Assembly: GCA_020635495.1 (NCBI GenBank)
Contig: JACJZQ010000013.1
Location: 1 to 64,000, forward strand
Source of the DNA: Flavobacteriales bacterium
Lineage (GTDB): Bacteria; Bacteroidota; Bacteroidia; UBA10329
DNA length: 64,000 nt
Reading direction: 5' to 3'
Shown here: positions 34,512 through 41,905 of the stretch, piece after piece
How the letters are laid out: each line of letters starts with the position of its first letter
Position numbering within the stretch: position 1 is the first letter of the stretch
Position numbers and translations under genes: made by a program
The notes under the pieces: model-generated
What the model saw: the letters and a program-made list of their open reading frames with translations, nothing else
Told to the model about the DNA's origin: nothing
Databases searched by the model: none

Positions 34512-35500
34512 CCTTTCTTAGCCGCCATTTTTTCCATGATGAATACCACTAGGAAGCCGACAACGCAAAGTGCAATGGCCAGCCAAAGTTGCGATGGTTC
34601 ACCATAGAGTTCTTCAAACTTCATCGGACCTACATTCGATTGCAGGAAAGGAACTTCCTCGCCATGACTGTTAATTCTGAATTGCGTGGTCTCTTTCCAA
34701 GGCCAAACCTTGTTCAATGATCCGATCATGAATCCTGTCAGCAAGGCCATGGTTGTACTGTATGCTTTCTTGAACATCCACGAGAGGAAGTTGGAAAAGG
34801 CAATGATGCCGACCAGGCAACCACCAATGAACACGGCAATGTTGATTCCGAAATCGGTTATCATGGGAATATCCATGGCTTTCAGACCGTCTACCAGTCC
34901 GCTAATTGAGCCTAAAACTGTTGCGTAAGCTCCCAAAAGAAGCAGAATGAAACTGCCCGAAATCCCTGGCAAGATCATAGCGCAGATGGCGATCATACCT
35001 GCTAGGAATATGTAGATGAGTCCATCAGGAATCTGAGATGGTGCGGCAATGGTTACGTAGAATGCAATGGCAGCTCCCGCAATCATGGCTACAATGTTCT
35101 GCGCATTCCATTCTTTGATGTAGCGGGCTATGATGACACTTGAGGCGACAATGAGTCCGAAGAAGAACGCCCAAAGCAGCACAGGATACGTGTCGAGCAA
35201 ATAGGTTATTCCTTTGGCAAGGCTGATGATGCTGGTGAAAATTCCAGCAAACAGTACAACCAGAAACGTAGCGTTTGTCTGTTGCCAAGTGGCTTTGATG
35301 CCCTCTTGTTTCAATGTTTTCAAAACCGAAAGATTGAATCCCTTGATGGTGTCCAACAGTTCTTCATAAATGCCTGTAATGAAGGCTATCGTTCCGCCAG
35401 AAACTCCCGGAACAACATCGGCAGCGCCCATGGCCATGCCTTTCAAATACAGAAACAGAAAGTCTTTGGTGCTTCGCGAAGCGGGTTTCTCAGTCATCAA
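34508..35500 (-). CDS. DUF368 family membrane protein (PopT-type undecaprenyl-phosphate transporter candidate)
   Basis: A 330-residue polytopic membrane protein, about nine hydrophobic segments. The N-terminal KGMAMGAADVVPGVSGGTIAFITGIYEEL and the second-half repeat MILPGISGSFILLLLGAY are the DUF368 signature. Members have been shown to recycle undecaprenyl phosphate across the inner membrane for wall and glycan synthesis (PopT). The gene overlaps rhodanese at its start and aroE at its end. Confidence 0.9.
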   Translation of the reverse strand: MMTEKPASRSTKDFLFLYLKGMAMGAADVVPGVSGGTIAFITGIYEELLDTIKGFNLSVLKTLKQEGIKATWQQTNATFLVVLFAGIFTSIISLAKGITYLLDTYPVLLWAFFFGLIVASSVIIARYIKEWNAQNIVAMIAGAAIAFYVTIAAPSQIPDGLIYIFLAGMIAICAMILPGISGSFILLLLGAYATVLGSISGLVDGLKAMDIPMITDFGINIAVFIGGCLVGIIAFSNFLSWMFKKAYSTTMALLTGFMIGSLNKVWPWKETTQFRINSHGEEVPFLQSNVGPMKFEELYGEPSQLWLAIALCVVGFLVVFIMEKMAAKKG

Positions 35501-35814
35501 TATTTTTCCAAACTATCGTCAATCTCATCGGCCCAAGCCAGAATTCCTCCTTTAAGGTTATGCAGGTTGGTACGTCCAAGCTGTATTTCAAGGGCGTTGA
35601 CCACATTGGCAGATCTACCGCCACTTCTGCAATGAAAGATCACAGGAACATCTTCTTTAATCTCGCTGATGCGTGAAAGCAGCTCGCCCATAGGAATGTG
35701 GTAACCGCCCATGGAACAGATTTCCAGTTCCCACGGTTCCCTCACATCTATGAGTTGAAAAGATTCGCCAGCATCTTGCATCTGTTTAAGTTGCTGAACG
35801 GTTAATTCCTTCAT
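35497..35814 (-). CDS. Rhodanese-like domain protein
   Basis: A 105-residue single rhodanese domain. The active-site Cys lies in FHCRSGGRSANVV (loop CRSGGR), preceded by the Asp-Arg motif LIDVREPWELEICSMGGYHIPMGEL. Such proteins carry sulfur as a persulfide or transfer it to acceptors. It overlaps both neighbours by 4 bases. Its place next to a phosphosulfolactate synthase gene suggests a shared sulfur theme, but this is inference. Confidence 0.92.
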   Translation of the reverse strand: MKELTVQQLKQMQDAGESFQLIDVREPWELEICSMGGYHIPMGELLSRISEIKEDVPVIFHCRSGGRSANVVNALEIQLGRTNLHNLKGGILAWADEIDDSLEKY

Positions 35815-36617
35815 GATTTCTTTTTTGATTTCGCTATCACCTTGTTCACATCCGTGCCTTCGGGCAGGTAGTTGAAGAAGGTGTCTCCTCTCACACCTAA
35901 TCGAAGCGTCTCCAGTGGAATGACTTCTGATGGGGCGATGTTGCCAAGGTTAACATTGGCTCCCAATTGATTGATGAACCAAACCTGCTGTGCTTTTTGC
36001 GGTGCTTCCCACAGAATACTGTCCTTTGGAATAACCTCCAATATCTTACCGATGAGCGATACGTGCGCAGAGCCATTCGGACGGTAAATGCCCACATTTC
36101 CACTTTCGCGCGCTTCGGCAATCACTTTCCAAGAACCGGCTTCCAATTCAGCCTTCATCATGTTCTTCCACTTGTTTGGATGAATGATGATGCCAGCCTC
36201 CTTAGAACCAACCTCAGACAGCACGCGGTACTCCTTGGCAAGGTCACGGATCAATTCGCACTTCAGATCGTGCATCAGTTCAATGGAACCATCAGAAACC
36301 TCCAACGTTTCCAACCCGAGTTTTTCCAGCAACCTTTTGTAATCATCAATCTGACCACGGATCAGAAATGCTTCGAAAAGCGTCCCGCCCAAGTATACTT
36401 TGATGCCTGCATTGTGATAGATCTTCACCTTTTCATCCAGGTTTTTCGAGACCAGCGAGGTCCCAAATCCTAATTTCACAAGATCAATGAGGTGATCGCT
36501 TGATTCAACGAGATTCTCAGCTTCGCGAAGGCTAAGACCTTTGTCCATTACCATGGTCAAACCGGCCTCTCTTGGCTTGTCTGTCCTTTTGGGAATGTGT
36601 GAAAGGTCGAAGTTCAT
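35811..36617 (-). CDS. Phosphosulfolactate synthase, ComA family
   Basis: A 268-residue protein with the ComA signature: PREAGLTMVMDKGLSLREAENLVESSDHLIDLVKLGFGTSLV and AGIKVYLGGTLFEAFL near the N-terminus, and EVSDGSIEL further on. ComA adds sulfite to phosphoenolpyruvate to give phosphosulfolactate, in archaea the first step to coenzyme M. In Bacteroidota the end product is not known to me; sulfonates or sulfonolipids are possible. ATG 36617 overlaps the preceding TPR stop by one base (TAATG). Confidence 0.9.
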   Translation of the reverse strand: MNFDLSHIPKRTDKPREAGLTMVMDKGLSLREAENLVESSDHLIDLVKLGFGTSLVSKNLDEKVKIYHNAGIKVYLGGTLFEAFLIRGQIDDYKRLLEKLGLETLEVSDGSIELMHDLKCELIRDLAKEYRVLSEVGSKEAGIIIHPNKWKNMMKAELEAGSWKVIAEARESGNVGIYRPNGSAHVSLIGKILEVIPKDSILWEAPQKAQQVWFINQLGANVNLGNIAPSEVIPLETLRLGVRGDTFFNYLPEGTDVNKVIAKSKKKS

Positions 36618-38020
36618 TACTGTCCGTAGATCTGAATGAGATCCATTACTCGAGGAATATTTACTGCCTCCGGAAATTCTTCGAACAAAAGTAGGTGTTT
36701 ATCATAATCCAACTCCAAACCGTTCTGGAGGAAGTTCAATGCTTCAGAAATCTGGCCAGAGGCCAAGAGGAATGCGCTTTCGCGATAGTGAAGCTCTGCG
36801 TTCTCGGGCGTGATCTTCATGGCTTCCAACAGCACCTCAACCCCAAGCTCTCTATCAATGTGGTTGAAAATGAGTTGCGCTTTGGAAACCCAGACATTCA
36901 TGTCTTCCGGGTACAGTTCATTGGCCTTGTCCAATGCTTCCGCTGCCGCTTCGTACTCTCCATGATATTGCTTCAGATCGGCAAGAAATGTCCAGTATTC
37001 AGGGTCTGAGGAATCAATTTCCAACGCCTTCTCTATGTACGGAAGGCATTCATCATATAGTTCCTGCTTCTCGCGTATCACGGCCATTCCGTACCACGCT
37101 TCTGCATGAAATGGATCAGCATCTGCAATGTTCTTGTAACGTTCAAAAGCCAGGTCATAATCCTGTCTGCCTTCAGAACATTCTGCAATGCCTATCAATC
37201 CATCCGCATTGTCTTCGTCCAACCGCAAAACTTCGTTGAAATGCTCCTCGGCCTTGTCCCAGTTCTCCAACTCCAAGTAGCAATCACCTATTTCTTGGTG
37301 AGCCATGAGGTGATTGTCATTCACCGCAATACAGAAATCCAACGCCCAAACAGCTTTGCTAAAGTCTTTCTGTCTGATATAGAACGTGGCCAAGTTGTAC
37401 CACGCGTTGTACTCGTATGGATGCTCGTCTAGAAACTTATTGAAGAATTCAATAGCTGCTTCCAGGTCTCCGATCATATCAAATAGGAAGCTGATCTCGT
37501 AAATAAGCCCTTGGTCGTGTGGAGATTCAAGCAAACCGAGTTTCAGTTGGCTCAGCGCTTCCAGTTGATTTCCTACAGACTGATATTCGTACGAAAGAAG
37601 TAAACGTACATCGCTTTGATTTTCGGCTCCGTCCAATGCTCGGAGAAAAATCTCAATGGCCTGCTCATGTTTCCCCGTTTTGCTGAAGATGGATCCCTTG
37701 GTAATGAGCATATCCGGATTGTTGGGAGCAATGGCCTCCACCAAGTGAATGGACTTCATGGCGGCCGTGTAATCGCCCTTTAGGGCAAGAATGTCAGCAC
37801 GTTTCAGTTCAAACTCACTGCTGTGTGGGTGCTGACTAGCTGCCAATTCCAGAACCTTCCAAGCCTTTTCAAGATCTAACCGCTCCAAGTAGTGGTCTAT
37901 CAATTCCTCCATATCGGAGACATCGAAATAGTACTGATCGTCATTGGCCAGCATATGCTCAAATCGGGTGAGGCACTCACTCAATCGGTCTTCATGTTCT
38001 CTTCCGGGGTCAGATTGCAT
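36617..38020 (-). CDS. Tetratricopeptide repeat protein, first gene of the comA operon
   Basis: A 467-residue cytoplasmic protein made of TPR units, about eleven to twelve 34-residue repeats; examples are NAWYNLATFYIRQKDFSKAVWALDFCIA and AEAWYGMAVIREKQELYDECLPYIEKALE. ATG 38020 is preferred over TTG 38038. There is no signal peptide. The function is scaffold or contact; partners are unknown. It heads the operon TPR-comA-rhodanese-DUF368-aroE. Confidence 0.9.
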   Translation of the reverse strand: MQSDPGREHEDRLSECLTRFEHMLANDDQYYFDVSDMEELIDHYLERLDLEKAWKVLELAASQHPHSSEFELKRADILALKGDYTAAMKSIHLVEAIAPNNPDMLITKGSIFSKTGKHEQAIEIFLRALDGAENQSDVRLLLSYEYQSVGNQLEALSQLKLGLLESPHDQGLIYEISFLFDMIGDLEAAIEFFNKFLDEHPYEYNAWYNLATFYIRQKDFSKAVWALDFCIAVNDNHLMAHQEIGDCYLELENWDKAEEHFNEVLRLDEDNADGLIGIAECSEGRQDYDLAFERYKNIADADPFHAEAWYGMAVIREKQELYDECLPYIEKALEIDSSDPEYWTFLADLKQYHGEYEAAAEALDKANELYPEDMNVWVSKAQLIFNHIDRELGVEVLLEAMKITPENAELHYRESAFLLASGQISEALNFLQNGLELDYDKHLLLFEEFPEAVNIPRVMDLIQIYGQ

Positions 38021-38165
38021 GGGCTTGGGTTTTATCAAGGGTAAGCATTATTTAAAGCCAACCTTGAAGCTATTAGCCTCTTATTTTCAACAGTTACTGT
38101 TTAAAAAAATTATAAAAGGGCGGCAAAAATAGATGAATGGATCGGAACTGCTTACAGCGCTATTC

Positions 38166-38173
38166 TACTTTTG
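38166..38173 (+). promoter_or_regulatory. Putative -7 promoter box TACTTTTG for glmM
   Basis: TACTTTTG fits TAnnTTTG and ends 19 bases before the glmM ATG at 38193, the same arrangement as at the DUF349 gene and at 40921. No clear -33 TTG is seen. Confidence 0.45.
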
Positions 38174-38192
38174 CACTCTAAATAACCGAACC

Positions 38193-39578
38193 ATGACATT
38201 GATCAAATCCATTTCAGGGATCAGAGGAACCATTGGAGGACCAGCAGGAGACGGTCTCACACCGCTTGATGTGGTGAAGTTCACATCGGCCTATGCCGAA
38301 TTTCTGAAAAAACGTGCTGGTAAAACTGACCTTACAGTTGTGGTAGGGAGAGATGCCAGAATTTCTGGCGAGATGGTAAGCAGTTTGGTCATTGGCACAT
38401 TGACGGGTTGCGGAATAGATGTGATAGACCTCGGTTTGTCTACCACACCAACGGTAGAAGTGGCTGTTCCGGTAGAGAAGGCCGATGGCGGCATTATTCT
38501 AACCGCAAGTCATAACCCGAAGCAATGGAACGCGCTTAAACTGTTGAACGAGAAAGGTGAGTTCATTTCTGGCGATGAAGGCGCGGAATTACTTCGAATT
38601 GCCGAAGATGAAGCGTTTGACTTTGCGGATGTTGACAGTTTGGGTTCCATCAGAAAAGTGGATGATTGGATTGACAGACACGTTAAAATGGTGTTGGACC
38701 TCCCTTTGGTGGATGTCGATGCCATCAAAGCAGCCAATTTTCACGTTGCGATTGATTGTGTGAACTCAACGGGTGGAATTGCGCTTCCGAAATTGCTGAC
38801 GGCACTCGGGGTAGAAAAAGTTACGGAGTTGTACTGCGACCCGACTGGGCATTTCCCGCATAATCCAGAGCCGCTTCCAGAACATCTCACGGCACTATCG
38901 TCAGAAATTGTGAAGAGCGGTGCTGATGTCGGTTTTGTGGTTGACCCAGATGTTGACCGCTTGGCAATGGTGTGTGAGGACGGCAAAATGTTCGGAGAAG
39001 AGTACACATTAGTAGCAGTTGCAGATTATGTGTTGAGTCAGAATCCTGGAGATACGGTCTCAAATCTTTCTTCTACCAGAGCGTTGCGAGACGTAACAGA
39101 GAAAGCAGGTGGCACTTATCGCGCAAGCGCTGTTGGTGAGGTAAACGTGGTAAACCTGATGAAGGAGTCGAATGCGGTGATAGGAGGAGAGGGAAATGGC
39201 GGAATCATCTATCCAGACCTTCATTATGGTAGAGATGCTTTGGTTGGCATTGCGCTTTTCTTGACACATTTGGCCAAAACCGGACTCAAGACCAGCGAAC
39301 TGCGGGCTTCTTATCCAGACTACCATATCTCTAAGAACAAGATCGAGTTGACGCCTACCACAGATGTGGATGGAATCCTATCCGCCATGGAGAAAAAATA
39401 TAGTTCTCAACCGGCAAATACGGTTGATGGTGTGAAGATCGAGTTCGATAAAGAGTGGGTGCATCTTCGAAAATCAAACACAGAACCGATCATTCGGATT
39501 TACAGCGAGAGCAAGAACGAAGCAACTGCCAATGAGTTGGCTTACAAGATCATGGACGACATCAAGGAGTTGATGTAG
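38193..39578 (+). CDS. glmM: Phosphoglucosamine mutase
   Basis: A 461-residue alpha-D-phosphohexomutase that converts glucosamine-6-phosphate to glucosamine-1-phosphate for peptidoglycan and lipid A. ATG 38193 (MTLIKSISGIRGTIGG) is chosen; the frame upstream to 38133 holds the promoter. The active serine lies in TASHNPKQWNALK, the metal loop in DPDVDRLAM, the sugar loop in GEGNGG and the phosphate loop in RKSNTEPIIRIYSE. Some relatives are phosphomannomutases, so the sugar is not fully certain. Confidence 0.93.
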   Translation: MTLIKSISGIRGTIGGPAGDGLTPLDVVKFTSAYAEFLKKRAGKTDLTVVVGRDARISGEMVSSLVIGTLTGCGIDVIDLGLSTTPTVEVAVPVEKADGGIILTASHNPKQWNALKLLNEKGEFISGDEGAELLRIAEDEAFDFADVDSLGSIRKVDDWIDRHVKMVLDLPLVDVDAIKAANFHVAIDCVNSTGGIALPKLLTALGVEKVTELYCDPTGHFPHNPEPLPEHLTALSSEIVKSGADVGFVVDPDVDRLAMVCEDGKMFGEEYTLVAVADYVLSQNPGDTVSNLSSTRALRDVTEKAGGTYRASAVGEVNVVNLMKESNAVIGGEGNGGIIYPDLHYGRDALVGIALFLTHLAKTGLKTSELRASYPDYHISKNKIELTPTTDVDGILSAMEKKYSSQPANTVDGVKIEFDKEWVHLRKSNTEPIIRIYSESKNEATANELAYKIMDDIKELM

Positions 39579-39657
39579 GCCATAATTGCCAACTTTGTCT
39601 GCGAAATGCAATGCCTATCGTTGTGATTCGCTAATTATGCCCAGAATTGAACATGTA

Positions 39658-40797
39658 ATGAGTGTTTATCTAGACAACGCGGCCACCACACAGATCGACT
39701 CGGAAGTAATTGAGGCGGTGTGTAGGGTGATGAAGGAGAACTACGGAAATCCTTCATCGGTTCATGGACATGGTAGAAAGGCACGGGCTGAAATTGAGAA
39801 GGCGAGAAGAACTGCAGCTGCGCATCTGAAGGCTTCACCAGCAGAGATTTTTTTTACATCTGGTGGAACTGAGGCCGACAACATGGCCATTCTGTGCAGT
39901 ATCCGAGATCTGGGTGTCAAGCGAATAATCACTTCTAAGATCGAGCACCATGCCGTGCTACATACTGCAGAATGTGCTGAAAAGGATGGTGTTCAACTGG
40001 TGTTCGTAAAACTGACACCGAACGGTCATGTTGATCTCAGCAATTTGGAAGAATTGCTTGCATCTGGCCCCAAAACCTTGGTCTCTTTGATGCATGCCAA
40101 CAATGAGATAGGGAATCTTCTTGACCTGAAGAAAGTGTCTGAAATGTGTCGCAGAAATGGAGCTTATTTCCACACAGATACGGTGCAGACCATGTGTCAT
40201 TATAAGTTCAATCTGCAAGAATTGGATGTTGACTTTCTGACAGCATCTGCTCATAAATTCCACGGGCCAAAAGGAATCGGCTTCCTGTACATCAACTCCA
40301 AAGTGCAGGTAAAACCCATGATTCATGGTGGTGCCCAAGAACGTAACATGCGTGGTGGTACCGAAAACATCTACGGAATTGTTGGTTTGGCAAAGGCCAT
40401 GGATGTGGCTTATGGAGAACTGAAGCAGCATCAGGATCACGTGCAAGGATTGAAGACTTACATGATCTCAGAACTCCGAAATGCTGTGGAAGGCGTTAAA
40501 TTCAATGGCGATGCCGAAGGAGATTCGCTTTACACCGTTCTTAACGTGTGTTTTCCGCACACTCCGATCTCAGAAATGTTGTTGTTCAATTTGGACATCA
40601 TGGGAATATCTGCTTCAGGCGGTAGTGCGTGCTCCTCTGGAAGCAATGTTGGCTCTCATGTACTTGCGCAGTTGGATAGAGATCAACAGCGTCCGGCCAT
40701 AAGATTCTCGTTCAGCAAATTCAACACGAAGGAGGACATTGACTTCACGGTTTCGAAGATCGCGGAGTTGTTTGCCAAGCACAAAATCATCTCCTGA
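39658..40797 (+). CDS. Cysteine desulfurase (IscS/NifS family)
   Basis: A 379-residue PLP enzyme that removes sulfur from cysteine for iron-sulfur clusters and tRNA thiolation. ATG 39658 (MSVYLDNAATTQIDSEV) is the family start. The PLP lysine is in SAHKFHGPKGIGFLY, the PLP phosphate and ring contacts are in TSGGTEADN and HTDTVQ, and the reactive Cys lies in SGGSACSSGS. It starts 79 bases after glmM on the same strand and may share its transcript. No iscU is nearby. Confidence 0.94.
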   Translation: MSVYLDNAATTQIDSEVIEAVCRVMKENYGNPSSVHGHGRKARAEIEKARRTAAAHLKASPAEIFFTSGGTEADNMAILCSIRDLGVKRIITSKIEHHAVLHTAECAEKDGVQLVFVKLTPNGHVDLSNLEELLASGPKTLVSLMHANNEIGNLLDLKKVSEMCRRNGAYFHTDTVQTMCHYKFNLQELDVDFLTASAHKFHGPKGIGFLYINSKVQVKPMIHGGAQERNMRGGTENIYGIVGLAKAMDVAYGELKQHQDHVQGLKTYMISELRNAVEGVKFNGDAEGDSLYTVLNVCFPHTPISEMLLFNLDIMGISASGGSACSSGSNVGSHVLAQLDRDQQRPAIRFSFSKFNTKEDIDFTVSKIAELFAKHKIIS

Positions 40798-40870
40798 ACC
40801 ATCTGTTTTAGCACGCGCAAAGTGCTGGAATGTATGAGTTTTCCTCAAAATGCTGTGGATAAAAATCAAG

Positions 40871-40899
40871 TTGCAGATAGGGGCATAAGTCTACCTTTG
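40871..40899 (+). promoter_or_regulatory. Promoter-like boxes for the T9SS protein at 40921
   Basis: TTG at 40871-40873 and TACCTTTG at 40892-40899, 18 bases apart, fit the Bacteroidota -33/-7 pattern. The ATG 40921 follows 21 bases later. Confidence 0.5.
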
Positions 40900-40920
40900 A
40901 TCTTACCTAAATGTTATGAG

Positions 40921-41829
40921 ATGAAGAATTCTTTACTATCACTACTTGCATTGCTGATTTCAACCGTTGGGATTTCTCAAACCCAACCTCCCAACATTGA
41001 TTTCGAAAACTGGGAGACCATTACGGGTCCAATCTCCAACACTTATGAGGAGCCTTTGGAGTGGAGTACTTCCAATGAGTGTACGGCCATTGTGAACCAG
41101 TTTGCGGTTACCAAGTCAACGGATGCTCAATCAGGCAGTTATTCGGTTAGAATGGAAACCTTCCAAGCGTTCGGAAACGTCAGAGCAAATGGAATAATAA
41201 CCACCGCACAGATGATCTGTTTGGCAAATGGTGGAGGACAAGAAGGTGGCATTTCATACACCGAGGAATTTCCAGATAGTTTGGTTGGATGGTATAAATA
41301 TGCTCCTGCGAATAGCGATTCCGCTTATTCGCAGATCATGTTCCTATCAAATAATGATCAGGATACTACTTGCTACACACGTTTAGATCTGCATGCGGCT
41401 GCAAATTGGACAAGATTCTCTGTGGCACTTTGCCCAGATGCAATGGGGTCTGCGGAGAAATTGAGTCTTTTCTTTAGTTCAAGCTGGGGAGATGGTTCGC
41501 AAGGAGAAGCCGAAGTTGGATCCACACTGTTCATTGACAACATCAGTTTTGTTAATGCACCTCAAGGAATAGATGAAGCTGAATCAGAAAGGACATGGAC
41601 GGTTTATCCGAACCCGGTTGTGGGAGAATTGAATGTTCAGGTTCTACGTGGAGAAGAAGCCAACATCGAGATCATAGATGTAACGGGCAAGCTTGTTAAG
41701 AAAGAGCGTATCAATGAAATGAACCACAAGATCGATGTGAATCAATTGGTAACGGGAATTTATCTCTACCAGATCAGGTCTTTGGATAACGAAGTATTAC
41801 GTACAGGAAAGCTGTTGGTAAATCCTTAA
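40921..41829 (+). CDS. Exported protein with T9SS sorting domain
   Basis: A 302-residue exported protein from ATG 40921 (MKNSLLSLLALLISTVGISQ). Residues about 25-215 look like a carbohydrate-binding or jelly-roll (PCMD-like) domain: PPNIDFENWETI, GSYSVRMET, GWYKYAPANSDSAYSQIMFL, FIDNISFVNA. The last 80 residues (WTVYPNPVVGELNVQVL ... GKLLVNP) are a type A T9SS sorting domain. The protein is followed by a terminator and the TonB receptor. It may bind a surface ligand handled by that receptor, which is inference. Confidence 0.85.
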   Translation: MKNSLLSLLALLISTVGISQTQPPNIDFENWETITGPISNTYEEPLEWSTSNECTAIVNQFAVTKSTDAQSGSYSVRMETFQAFGNVRANGIITTAQMICLANGGGQEGGISYTEEFPDSLVGWYKYAPANSDSAYSQIMFLSNNDQDTTCYTRLDLHAAANWTRFSVALCPDAMGSAEKLSLFFSSSWGDGSQGEAEVGSTLFIDNISFVNAPQGIDEAESERTWTVYPNPVVGELNVQVLRGEEANIEIIDVTGKLVKKERINEMNHKIDVNQLVTGIYLYQIRSLDNEVLRTGKLLVNP

Positions 41830-41850
41830 GCGACCTTGTAAAACCAGTGG

Positions 41851-41886
41851 AAAAGGGAAGCACTTTTAGAAGTGAATTCCCTTTTT
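41851..41886 (+). terminator. Intrinsic terminator after the T9SS protein
   Basis: AAAAGGGAA (41851-41859) pairs with TTCCCTTTT (41877-41885), enclosing a second inner stem CACTT/AAGTG; the right arm ends in a T-run. It lies about 22 bases after the stop and just before the TonB receptor start at 41906, so the receptor needs readthrough or its own promoter. Confidence 0.8.
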
Positions 41887-41905
41887 GCATGAAAAAGAGC
41901 AGGAG

